DNA of 54,035 nucleotides. It comes from Paracoccaceae bacterium (GTDB lineage: Bacteria; Pseudomonadota; Alphaproteobacteria; Rhodobacterales; Rhodobacteraceae). Positions 39,096 through 47,685 of this stretch are shown piece after piece. Numbering within the stretch: position 1 is the first letter of the stretch; each line of letters starts with the position of its first letter. The translations under genes and the position numbers were made by a program. The DNA is taken from the NCBI GenBank assembly GCA_947453525.1, contig CANGHD010000006.1, forward strand, positions 1-54,035, in the 5' to 3' direction. The notes beneath the pieces were generated by a model that saw only the letters and a program-made list of their open reading frames with translations, had not been told where the DNA came from and made no database searches.

Positions 39096-39683
39096 GTGGT
39101 TGTGAAACGCGCGTGGCAACGGATGCTATCAGGGCGACGACTGGATCTGCTGGATCCAACTCCCGTAGACATCGAAATTGAAGACGTGGCGCACGGCTTG
39201 GCCTTCGTGGCGCGCTGGAACGGTCAGACCCGTGGGGACTGGCCCTATTCGGTGGCTGAACATTCGCTGCTGGTGGAGGAAATCTTCCGGCGGCAGGGCG
39301 GGTCCGAGCCGCGCTGGCAACTGGCAGCCTTGCTGCATGATGCACCGGAATATGTGCTGGGCGATATGATCAGCCCGGTCAAGGCGGCGGTCGGGCCAAG
39401 CTATGGCGAGCTGGATGCACGGCTGACCGCGGCGGTGCATATCCGCTTTGGCTTGCCTGCGTCCTTGCCCGTGCTTGTAAAGAAGGCAATCAAAATGGCC
39501 GACAAAGTCTCAGCCTGGCTGGAGGCTGTGCAGATCGCGGGGTTTTCAGAGAGTGAGGCCGATAAATTCTTTGGACATCCAACCGATGAAATTCTGCGGG
39601 GTCTGGAAATAAGACTGCGTCCGCCCGCTGTGGTGCGGGCGGACTATATTGCGCGGCACAAAGCCTTGTTGGATCTGGTCTGA
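39096..39683 (+). CDS. HD-domain hydrolase (YfbR/5'-nucleotidase-like)
   Basis: YSVAEHSLLVEEI; LAALLHDAPEYVLGDMISPVK; KMADKVSAWLEAVQ. Confidence 0.8.
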   Translation: MVVKRAWQRMLSGRRLDLLDPTPVDIEIEDVAHGLAFVARWNGQTRGDWPYSVAEHSLLVEEIFRRQGGSEPRWQLAALLHDAPEYVLGDMISPVKAAVGPSYGELDARLTAAVHIRFGLPASLPVLVKKAIKMADKVSAWLEAVQIAGFSESEADKFFGHPTDEILRGLEIRLRPPAVVRADYIARHKALLDLV

Positions 39684-39686
39684 GCC

Positions 39687-39773
39687 TTACTGGTCACGCT
39701 TGGGTGCCTTGTGCTTTGGCATTGGATCAACGCGGGTGGCCAACATCAGGGCGTCTGCAAGCAGGGATAACAT
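39687..39773 (-). CDS. candidate small protein, 28 aa
   Basis: ATG preceded by AAGGAG-N6; MLSLLADALMLATRVDPMPKHKAPKRDQ-stop; divergent from lysR; below the ORF-track length cut-off. Confidence 0.45.
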   Translation of the reverse strand: MLSLLADALMLATRVDPMPKHKAPKRDQ

Positions 39774-39869
39774 TTCATTCTCCTTTTCGAACTTTCGATG
39801 CTACAGATATAAAATGCAATGCCACTGTTTACGAGTCAAAGAAACTTTCCAATTGTTAGCTGATCTATC

Positions 39870-40745
39870 ATGTCTATCGACTGGCGCAGCTTTCCTTCCC
39901 TTACTTCGCTTCGCGCTTTCGAGGCGGCTGCGCGGCTGCAAAGCTTTTCTTTGGCGGCGCGAGAGTTGAATGTGACCCATGCCGCTGTGGCGCAACAGGT
40001 GCGTGGCCTCGAAGTGCATTTGGGCCGCGAACTGATTTTTCGCGCGGGCCGCGGCATGGCGCTGACGGCAGAAGGAACCAAACTGGCGCAGGCCTTGGCG
40101 GAAGGGTTCCGCAGCATTGCACTGGCCCTGAACGAAGTGAAAGGCACCGGACCGGGGGCTCCGCTGCGGGTGACGCTGACACCCGCATTTGCCGCACAAT
40201 GGCTCATGCCAAGGTTGGGCGCTTTCTGGAAATCTCATCCGGAGGTTGAGATTTCGTTGAACCCTGAAAAGCGCATCGTCGATCTGCGTCGCGAAGGGAT
40301 TGATCTGGGTTTGCGGTTTGGGAATGGCAAGTGGCCTGGCCTTGATGCCGAGTTCCTGACGGCGGCTCACTATGTCATCGTCGCAGCACCTTCGCTGTTA
40401 GACGGCAAGCACGATCTCTCCACGGCCGACCTGTCCGCGATGCCTTGGGTCATCGAGGAGGATTGGCCGGAAGCCCTGAGTTGGCTGAAAGGGTTCGGGT
40501 TGAAACCGGACGCCATGAACATCGCCTACATTCCGACCGAAGAGCTTGCCCTTTCTGCGGCCCGCCAAGGCTATGGCCTGCATGTCGAAGCCGAAGCTTT
40601 GGTCGAACACGATGTCGAAAGCGGTGCGCTGATCATCGTCGGACGGGTCGAGGATGACAGTTTGGCCTATTACATGGTGACAAGACCCGGACCAAAGCGA
40701 CCCGACCTCAAGACCTTCATGAAATGGCTAAAGACCGCCCTGTAG
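39870..40745 (+). CDS. LysR-family (GcvA-like) transcriptional regulator, possible HvrB counterpart
   Basis: N-terminal HTH LTSLRAFEAAARLQSFSLAARELNVTHAAVAQQVRGLEVHLGRELIFR. Confidence 0.93.
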   Translation: MSIDWRSFPSLTSLRAFEAAARLQSFSLAARELNVTHAAVAQQVRGLEVHLGRELIFRAGRGMALTAEGTKLAQALAEGFRSIALALNEVKGTGPGAPLRVTLTPAFAAQWLMPRLGAFWKSHPEVEISLNPEKRIVDLRREGIDLGLRFGNGKWPGLDAEFLTAAHYVIVAAPSLLDGKHDLSTADLSAMPWVIEEDWPEALSWLKGFGLKPDAMNIAYIPTEELALSAARQGYGLHVEAEALVEHDVESGALIIVGRVEDDSLAYYMVTRPGPKRPDLKTFMKWLKTAL

Positions 40746-40776
40746 GACGGCCTTAGTCGGGTAGCGATGCGCTGGA

Positions 40777-41088
40777 TCAGACAGACAGATCTTCGGGCTG
40801 CATGCCAGAGGCCAAAGCCGAGATAAACCAGCGCGGTTTGCGGCCACGACCGGACCATGTGTCCGATTTATCAGCCGGGTTTGCGTATTTCGCACTGGCC
40901 GGCGCACGGCGGCGCACCACAGGTGCACCCGTCAGTTCTTCAAGGTCAAACCCCTTGGCGCGGGCAAATTCCTGAAGTTCCGCAAGGGCTTCCTTCTTCT
41001 TGCGGTCCTCGAAGCTCGTAATCGCCTTTGACACTTGGGATTGCAGGTCCTTCAACTCTTTGAGGGACAGGCTGTTCAGATGTTCCAC
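40777..41088 (-). CDS. hvrA: H-NS-family histone-like regulator (HvrA-type)
   Basis: LSLKELKDLQSQVSKAITSFEDRKKKEALAELQEFARAKGF; C-terminal YANPADKSDTWSGRGRKPRWF; next to regA. Confidence 0.85.
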   Translation of the reverse strand: MEHLNSLSLKELKDLQSQVSKAITSFEDRKKKEALAELQEFARAKGFDLEELTGAPVVRRRAPASAKYANPADKSDTWSGRGRKPRWFISALASGMQPEDLSV

Positions 41089-41158
41089 GGGCTTATTCCT
41101 TCTTGGTTCCCGAAGCGATTACTAGGATTAGTGCAAACGGAACGCAAGATGGGTAATT

Positions 41159-41713
41159 CTATTTTGGACTTCTTTTGGCGAGAATACGCTGAAGTGTCCG
41201 ACGGTGCATAGAAAGCCTGCGGGCGGTTTCAGAAACATTTCGATCACACATCTCATAGACGCGCTGAATATGCTCCCATCGGACACGATCGGCGGACATA
41301 AGGTTTTCTGGCAGTGCCGGAAGAGTCTCCGCCTTGGCCAAAAGTGCATTCATTACGTCATTTGCATCGGCAGGCTTCGAAAGATAATCAATCGCACCTA
41401 TTTTGACGGCCGCCACAGCCGTGGCAATAGCGCCATATCCGGTCAGCACCACGACCCGACAATCGGGCCGCCGCGCGTGCAGCGCCTCGACCACATCCAG
41501 CCCATTGCCGTCGCCCAGACGCAGATCAACGACCGCGTAAGCGGGAGGTCGTGCATTCGCAATGGCTTTCCCGGCCTCGACACTTTCCGCCGTTTCGGTC
41601 TGAAACCCACGTTTGTCCATGGCTTTTGCCAATCTCTTGACGAAAGCCTCATCGTCATCGACCAGAAGCAGAGAGCGGTCCGGTCCGATTTCGGGTACTG
41701 TCTGTTCCGTCAA
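41159..41713 (-). CDS. regA: RegA/PrrA/ActR response regulator
   Basis: SLLLVDDDEAFVKRLAKAMDKRGF; Fis-type HTH NVSETARRLSMHRRTLQRILAKRSP. Confidence 0.97.
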   Translation of the reverse strand: MTEQTVPEIGPDRSLLLVDDDEAFVKRLAKAMDKRGFQTETAESVEAGKAIANARPPAYAVVDLRLGDGNGLDVVEALHARRPDCRVVVLTGYGAIATAVAAVKIGAIDYLSKPADANDVMNALLAKAETLPALPENLMSADRVRWEHIQRVYEMCDRNVSETARRLSMHRRTLQRILAKRSPK

Positions 41714-41766
41714 ACTTGTCCCTCCCGCAACGCCAATTAATCGGCGGCTAGAGCGACCACGCTAAC

Positions 41767-42381
41767 CTAGCTTGCCTTCAGGAAACAAGCAGTCCTGTCC
41801 GCGATTTCCTGTGCAGTCGCATCTCTTTGGAAGAAATCGGCAAATCCGGTCTTCGGCAACATGAGATAGGTCATCGTCGTATGGTCAACCGTGTAGCCGG
41901 CGTCACGCTTCTCGGGCAGCTGGTAGTAAACCTTGTAAGCCTTTGCAGCCGCAGCAATTTGCGCTTCGGTTCCGGTCAGGGCAACAAGATGGCTGAAGTT
42001 GCTGACATAGTCGGCCAGAACCTGTGGCGTATCGCGGGCGGGATCGACCGAAATGAACACCGGGATTGCCTCCAGCCCCTGTTTGGCCAGAAGATCTGCC
42101 GCCTCGGCATTTCGGGCATTGTCCAGAGGGCAGACATCCGGGCAAGAGGCATAGCCGAAATAGACCAGTGACGGTTTGGCCAGCACCTGCGCATCCGTCA
42201 CGGCAGCACCCGACGTATCGACCAGCGACAAAGGCCCGCCGATCTGACCTCCAGCTATCGCCGAACCCCGGCAATCGGCAAAGACATCGGTCCCCGGCCC
42301 GCGAACAGCCTTCAAAACCAGCGGGGCGCCAACGAGGCCCGCAAGCACGATCACCCCGATACCGACATAAGTTCTGGACAT
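41767..42381 (-). CDS. senC: SCO family protein SenC/PrrC
   Basis: VYFGYASCPDVCPLDNARNAEAADLL (CxxxC), PVFISVDPARDTPQVLADYV, DHTTMTYLM. Confidence 0.95.
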   Translation of the reverse strand: MSRTYVGIGVIVLAGLVGAPLVLKAVRGPGTDVFADCRGSAIAGGQIGGPLSLVDTSGAAVTDAQVLAKPSLVYFGYASCPDVCPLDNARNAEAADLLAKQGLEAIPVFISVDPARDTPQVLADYVSNFSHLVALTGTEAQIAAAAKAYKVYYQLPEKRDAGYTVDHTTMTYLMLPKTGFADFFQRDATAQEIADRTACFLKAS

Positions 42382-42459
42382 ATGAGCCTCCGTTGCCGTC
42401 GTGCATTGCTCCGACCTTTGCGCCTCAATAACAATGCAGGGCGCAAGGGGCGAGGGTCG

Positions 42460-43845
42460 ATGTCGATGGGTTACGCAGATGTGCATCCGGGCTTCCGCTA
42501 TGTCCACGGCGATTGGGTGCGGCTGCGCACCCTGACCGTCCTGCGTTGGGTCTCGATTCTGGGCCAGTTGGCCGCCCTGTTGGCGGCACCCTATTACTTC
42601 AATCTGGTTCTGCCGTTCGGCCCCTGTGCCATCGCCGTCGGGGCCTCGGTGGCATTGAACATCGCGATTGCACTGATCTTCCCGGTCAACAAACGGCTGG
42701 CCGACCACGAGGCTATGTTGATGCTCTTGTTCGATCTTGCGCAAATGGTCTACTTGATCGGCGTCACCGGCGGGCTATCCAACCCTTTCGCCCTGCTGGT
42801 GATCGTGCCCGTCACTATCTCGGCCTCGGCGCTGGAGTTGAAATCGACGGTCTTTCTCGGCGGGCTCACCATCCAGTTGGTGACCGCCATCGCTTTCATC
42901 TACAAGCCCCTGCGCTTCGATAGCGGCGCGATGCTGAGCCTGCCCGTGCAGTTTGAAATCGGCTATTGGCTGGCCATCGTCACCGGTACCGTATTTCTTG
43001 CGGTCTATTCGCGCCGAATCGCGGTGGAAATGCGGGCGATGTCAGATGCCCTGCTGGCTGCGCAAATGGCCTTGGCGCGGGAACAGAAGCTGACTGACCT
43101 CGGCGGCGTCGTGGCGGCTGCAGCGCATGAACTGGGCACGCCCCTGGCCACGATCAAGATGGTGGCTGCAGAGTTGATTGACGAACTGGAAGGTCAGGCC
43201 AGCCTGCAAGAGGACGCCAAGCTGATCCGTGCACAGGCGGACCGCTGTCGCGATATTCTGCGCTCGATGGGGCAGGCCGGGAAGGATGACCTGTACATGC
43301 GTCAGGCCCCCCTGATCGCCGTACTGCGCGAGGCGGCCGAACCGCATGTCAACCGCGGCAAAGCCGTGATCTTCAACGACCAGATCGGCGCAGCCTTCCA
43401 ACCCGCCATTCAACGGCGGCCAGAGGTCATTCACGGCATCCGCAATCTGATTCAGAATGCCGTCGATTTCGCAGCCGCCACGATTTGGGTGGATATGGAA
43501 TGGACAGGACAGCAGATCCGCATCCGCATCGTTGACGACGGTGCGGGTTTTCCGCCGCATCTGATCAACCGCATCGGGGACCCTTTTGTGCGGGAGCGCC
43601 GCGAACCGCCGTCCGACGGCCTGCGGCCTGAATACGAGGGGATGGGTCTGGGGCTTTTCATCGCCAAGACTTTGCTGGAACGGTCGGGCGCTGTGCTGAC
43701 CTTTGCCAACGCGTCCGATCCCTTTCTGGCACCCAGTGAACGGCCCGAACGCTGCGGCGCGGTGGTCGAGGTTGTCTGGCCGGAAGCCGACTTGCTGGCC
43801 CCAAAGGGTCCGGTCATGGGAGAGAACCAGCGCAATCGGCTGTGA
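42460..43845 (+). CDS. regB: RegB/PrrB/ActS redox-sensing histidine kinase
   Basis: RWVSILGQLAALLA, VTGGLSNPFALLVIVPVTISA, HELGTPLATIKMVAAEL (H-box), GMGLGLFIAKTLLERSGA; divergent from senC. Confidence 0.97.
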   Translation: MSMGYADVHPGFRYVHGDWVRLRTLTVLRWVSILGQLAALLAAPYYFNLVLPFGPCAIAVGASVALNIAIALIFPVNKRLADHEAMLMLLFDLAQMVYLIGVTGGLSNPFALLVIVPVTISASALELKSTVFLGGLTIQLVTAIAFIYKPLRFDSGAMLSLPVQFEIGYWLAIVTGTVFLAVYSRRIAVEMRAMSDALLAAQMALAREQKLTDLGGVVAAAAHELGTPLATIKMVAAELIDELEGQASLQEDAKLIRAQADRCRDILRSMGQAGKDDLYMRQAPLIAVLREAAEPHVNRGKAVIFNDQIGAAFQPAIQRRPEVIHGIRNLIQNAVDFAAATIWVDMEWTGQQIRIRIVDDGAGFPPHLINRIGDPFVRERREPPSDGLRPEYEGMGLGLFIAKTLLERSGAVLTFANASDPFLAPSERPERCGAVVEVVWPEADLLAPKGPVMGENQRNRL

Positions 43846-43880
43846 CCTTCCGCCAAAAGGGCCAAATCCAGATGAAAAGC

Positions 43881-43896
43881 TTAACCGTTCATTAAC
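43881..43896. promoter_or_regulatory. consensus CtrA-binding box TTAA-N7-TTAAC
   Basis: TTAACCGTTCATTAAC, 44 nt upstream of the DivL-like ATG at 43940. Confidence 0.65.
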
Positions 43897-43939
43897 CAGC
43901 TCTGCCTTAGGTTGCCCGCATAGGCACAGGAGTTGTACG

Positions 43940-45517
43940 ATGCAGATCAACTGGATGTATGAGCTTGATCTGATCTTGGTTGCGATGGGGGCAGCGACGT
44001 TGGCCTTGCTGGCGACCGTGTACTTTGAACGTCGGCACAACCGCGTGCCTGTCACGCTGTTCACCGAAGATACTTCTGCGACGGTCTATCTGTTCGATGG
44101 CGACGTGTTGATTGACAGCACCCCCTCGGCCCGCGCCCTTCTGGCGGCCAGTCAGGTACAAGGCACGGCTTGGGCCAAGCTGATGACCTATCTCGCCCCG
44201 CATTTCGCCGATCTCGAGGCGAAGCTTCTGCGCCTTCCGTTTGAAGGTGCCCTGACCCTCGCCTCTGCCCCAATGCGCGGCAAGCCCTTGCTGTTGCAAG
44301 CCGAACAGCGCGGCGGCCTGACGCGTCTCGTTCTGGCCGATCCCAGCCGGGATGACCACCCAGCAGGCCAGGACCTGATGGCGCAGCGCGCCGTTCAGGA
44401 AGAACTGGACCTTCTGCGCGACACTGTGGCCCGCGCCCCGGTGCTGATGTGGCGCGAACGGGCGAACGGCGACATCATCTGGGCCAACGCCGCCTATATG
44501 CTACGCGCGACGGATGTGCTTGACATTCGGCAAGACCTGACCTGGCCGCTGCCGCGCCTGTTCGAACGTCGGGCCAGCGCGCAAGGGATCACCGGGCAAA
44601 GACAAAAGCTGACCGCGCGGGATGGCAAGGTGGCCTGGTACGAGCTGACCGGTTTCAGCGACGGAGAGGACCGGCTGGTCTTTGCCACTGCCGCCGATTC
44701 AGCCGTTCATGCGGAAACGGCGCTTCGGGACTTCATGCTGACGCTGACCAAGACCTTCGCCCACCTGCATGTCGGCCTCGCGATCTTTGACAAGCAGCGC
44801 CAATTGGTGCTGTTCAATCCGGCGCTGATGGATCTGACCGGACTGCCGGCCGATTTCCTGTCCATGCGACCATCGCTTCTGTCTGTTCTGGACGGCATGC
44901 GCGACCGCAACATGATTCCCGAACCGAAGGACTATCGCGGCTGGCGACGCCAGTTGATGGAGATGGAGCGCGCCGCCGCATCGGGCCTTTATGAAGAAAC
45001 CTGGAGCCTTCCCGGCGGTCAGACTTACCGTGTCATCGGTCGCCCGCATCCGAATGGCGCACTGGCCCTGATGATCGAAGATATCTCGGGCGAGATGCTG
45101 CGCACACGGCGGTTCCGCGCCGACCTTGAGTTGAGCCAGTCGGTGATCGATGAGGTGGACGAGGCGATTGCCGTCTTCTCGCCCGCCGGGCATCTGGTGA
45201 TCTCCAACTCAGCCTATGCCAGGTTGTGGGGTAGCGATCCGGCGGCCAATCTGGCCGAGGAGACGCTGCGCTCACTGTCGGGACGGTGGCGGATGCAGTG
45301 CTCGCCAAGCCCGGTCTGGACCGATCTGGAGGATTTCGCCTCCAACCCTGGCGACCGCACCCAGTGGAAAGCCGAGGTGCGGCTGCTGGATGGCCGCCTG
45401 ATCGACTGCCGGTTTGCGCCACTGTCGGGCGGCGCCACGATGACAGCCTTCCGCCTGCGCGACGCCGGAACCGGACCCAAGGCAGTTTTTACTGGCTCCG
45501 CCCTCAAGCGCGCCTGA
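43940..45517 (+). CDS. divL: PAS-domain protein, DivL-like (no recognisable kinase/ATPase domain)
   Basis: N-terminal TM MYELDLILVAMGAATLALLATVYF; PAS-like repeats (VLMWRERANGDIIWANAAY; LVLFNPALMDLTGLPADFL; AIAVFSPAGHLVISNSAYARLWG); syntenic with tsaE-addBA. Confidence 0.7.
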   Translation: MQINWMYELDLILVAMGAATLALLATVYFERRHNRVPVTLFTEDTSATVYLFDGDVLIDSTPSARALLAASQVQGTAWAKLMTYLAPHFADLEAKLLRLPFEGALTLASAPMRGKPLLLQAEQRGGLTRLVLADPSRDDHPAGQDLMAQRAVQEELDLLRDTVARAPVLMWRERANGDIIWANAAYMLRATDVLDIRQDLTWPLPRLFERRASAQGITGQRQKLTARDGKVAWYELTGFSDGEDRLVFATAADSAVHAETALRDFMLTLTKTFAHLHVGLAIFDKQRQLVLFNPALMDLTGLPADFLSMRPSLLSVLDGMRDRNMIPEPKDYRGWRRQLMEMERAAASGLYEETWSLPGGQTYRVIGRPHPNGALALMIEDISGEMLRTRRFRADLELSQSVIDEVDEAIAVFSPAGHLVISNSAYARLWGSDPAANLAEETLRSLSGRWRMQCSPSPVWTDLEDFASNPGDRTQWKAEVRLLDGRLIDCRFAPLSGGATMTAFRLRDAGTGPKAVFTGSALKRA

Positions 45518-45559
45518 CGGGTGATTCCAACCGGACACAAGCTCGGCTAAGCTCGTGCC

Positions 45560-47020
45560 ATGCGCATGCCCCTGATCATCGACCTCGCCACCGAAGACGA
45601 CACCACCGGCCTTGGCAAAGCCTTGGCCGGGCTGCTCCGGGCGGGGGACAGCCTCCTGCTCGAGGGCCCGATTGGCGCGGGCAAATCGCATCTTGCACGG
45701 GCGCTGATCCGGGCAAGGTTGGGGCCGCATGAAGACGTGCCCTCGCCGACCTTCACGCTGGTGCAGACCTATCCCGGCGACCCCGATATCTGGCATGCCG
45801 ACCTTTATCGGCTGACCCATCCCGATGAAGTCGTGGAATTGGGGCTGGAGGACGCCTTTGCAACCGCCATCTGCCTGATCGAATGGCCCGACCGGCTGGG
45901 CAGCATCCTCCCCGAAAATGCCCTTCGGCTGAAGCTTGAAACTTTGGGCGAGGGGCGTCGCGCCACCTTGCTATCGGGTGACCGTCCCGGTTTTGACCTT
46001 GCTTTGTCCAGCCGTATGCGCGCCATGGCGGCAGAGGCGTTTCTCGCCGACACCGGTTGGCCGCAAGCCCATCACGCGTCCCTGGCAGGGGACGCCTCAG
46101 CCCGTCGCTACGAACGCCTGACCTCAACAACCGAAACAGCCATCCTGATGGATGCCCCACCCGGACAGGCCGATTCTGTGGCGGACTTCGTCAAGATCGA
46201 CCAGCATCTGTTGGCACTCGGCCTGTCCGCGCCCCGAATTCTGGCGCAGGATACTGCCCAAGGCTTCCTGTTGCTGGAGGATTTCGGAGACGGCCTTTAC
46301 CCAGGTTACATCGCTGCCGATCCGGCCTTGGAACCGGTTCTTTATGAAGCCGCCACCGACACTCTGCTTGACCTGCAAGCCAGGGCACCCGCAGCCGATC
46401 TGCCAGATGCGACGGCGCAAGACTGGGCCGAAGCCGCAGCCCTTGCCATAGACTGGTATCGCATGGGTGTGACGGGCGATACGCTGGGCCGGTCAGACTT
46501 CGTCTCTGTTCTGGCGCAGACCTTGAAGCACCACGCTGACGGCCCTCGGGTCATGATCCTGCGGGACTATCACGCGGAAAACCTGATGTGGCTGCCGCAA
46601 CGTCAGGGCCTTGCGCGCGTCGGCCTGCTGGACTTCCAACTCGCCCAACTGGGTCAGCCCGGCTATGATCTCGTTTCCCTGCTGCAAGATGCCAGACGCG
46701 ATGTGCCAGAGGTGATCGAAACCGCCATGATCCACCGCTTTGCCGCAATGAAAGGCGCAGACAGTGCGGCCTTCGCGGCCTCTTATGCTGCCCTGGGTGC
46801 CCAACGCGCCTTGCGGATCCTTGGCATTTTCGCCCGGTTGTGTCTGAAAGACGGCAAGGCACGGTATATCCCGCTGATCCCCCGCGTCTGGGACCAGTTG
46901 CAACGCAACCTTACTCATCCGGCTCTGTCGGACTTGCAAGCCGTCTGCGCCAGTCTGTTGCCCGCACCTAACTCTGAAACCTTGCAACATCTGGAGGCTC
47001 AATGCGGCGCTTTCCGGTGA
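45560..47020 (+). CDS. tsaE: fused TsaE ATPase / aminoglycoside phosphotransferase-like (AmgK-type) protein
   Basis: N-term LLLEGPIGAGKSHLARALI, PSPTFTLVQTYP, WHADLYRL; C-term MILRDYHAENLMWLP, RVGLLDFQLAQLGQPGYDLVSLLQDARRDV. Confidence 0.92.
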   Translation: MRMPLIIDLATEDDTTGLGKALAGLLRAGDSLLLEGPIGAGKSHLARALIRARLGPHEDVPSPTFTLVQTYPGDPDIWHADLYRLTHPDEVVELGLEDAFATAICLIEWPDRLGSILPENALRLKLETLGEGRRATLLSGDRPGFDLALSSRMRAMAAEAFLADTGWPQAHHASLAGDASARRYERLTSTTETAILMDAPPGQADSVADFVKIDQHLLALGLSAPRILAQDTAQGFLLLEDFGDGLYPGYIAADPALEPVLYEAATDTLLDLQARAPAADLPDATAQDWAEAAALAIDWYRMGVTGDTLGRSDFVSVLAQTLKHHADGPRVMILRDYHAENLMWLPQRQGLARVGLLDFQLAQLGQPGYDLVSLLQDARRDVPEVIETAMIHRFAAMKGADSAAFAASYAALGAQRALRILGIFARLCLKDGKARYIPLIPRVWDQLQRNLTHPALSDLQAVCASLLPAPNSETLQHLEAQCGAFR

Positions 47021-47685
47021 TGCTGTTTGCGGCAGGGTTCGGCACCCGGATGGGCGCACTGACCAAGGACCGGCCCAAACCGATGATCCCGGTGGCGGGA
47101 AAGGCCCTGCTGGACCATGCGCTTGACCTCTGCACCGCCGATCTGGTGACGCATCGGGTCGTCAACCTGCATTACCTTGGCGACCAGATTGCCCGCCATC
47201 TTTCGGGCCGTGATGTTGCACTGAGCCGCGAAGACCCCATCCTTGACACGGGTGCAGGCCTGCGGGCGGCCTTGCCGCTGCTGGGCTCCGGCCCTGTGAT
47301 GACGCTCAACACCGACGCCGTCTGGACGGGGGAAAACCCACTCGTCGAACTTGCCGCGGCTTGGGACGATAGGCGGATGGACGCGCTGCTTTTAGTGGCA
47401 GAGGTGCAAAACGCCTCTGGCCACAGGGGCACTGGCGACTTCCTGATTGATTCCGATGGTCGCCTGACCCGCGCCGAAGGGGCACCGGGCGTGGTTTATC
47501 TGGGGGCACAGATTCTTTGCACCCACCGGCTTGTGCGGGTATCGCAGCAGGCGTTTTCCCTCAACCTCATCTGGGATCAGATGATTGCCGAGGGTCGCGC
47601 CTTTGGACGTCTTCACCGGGGCGGCTGGTGCGACGTGGGCCAACCGGACTCGATCGCACTGGCTGAGGCATTGCTGCATGACTGA
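47002..47685 (+). CDS. nucleotidyltransferase (MurU-like sugar-phosphate NTase)
   Basis: MLFAAGFGTRMGALTKDRPKPMIPVAGKALLDHAL. Confidence 0.9.
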   Translation: MRRFPVMLFAAGFGTRMGALTKDRPKPMIPVAGKALLDHALDLCTADLVTHRVVNLHYLGDQIARHLSGRDVALSREDPILDTGAGLRAALPLLGSGPVMTLNTDAVWTGENPLVELAAAWDDRRMDALLLVAEVQNASGHRGTGDFLIDSDGRLTRAEGAPGVVYLGAQILCTHRLVRVSQQAFSLNLIWDQMIAEGRAFGRLHRGGWCDVGQPDSIALAEALLHD

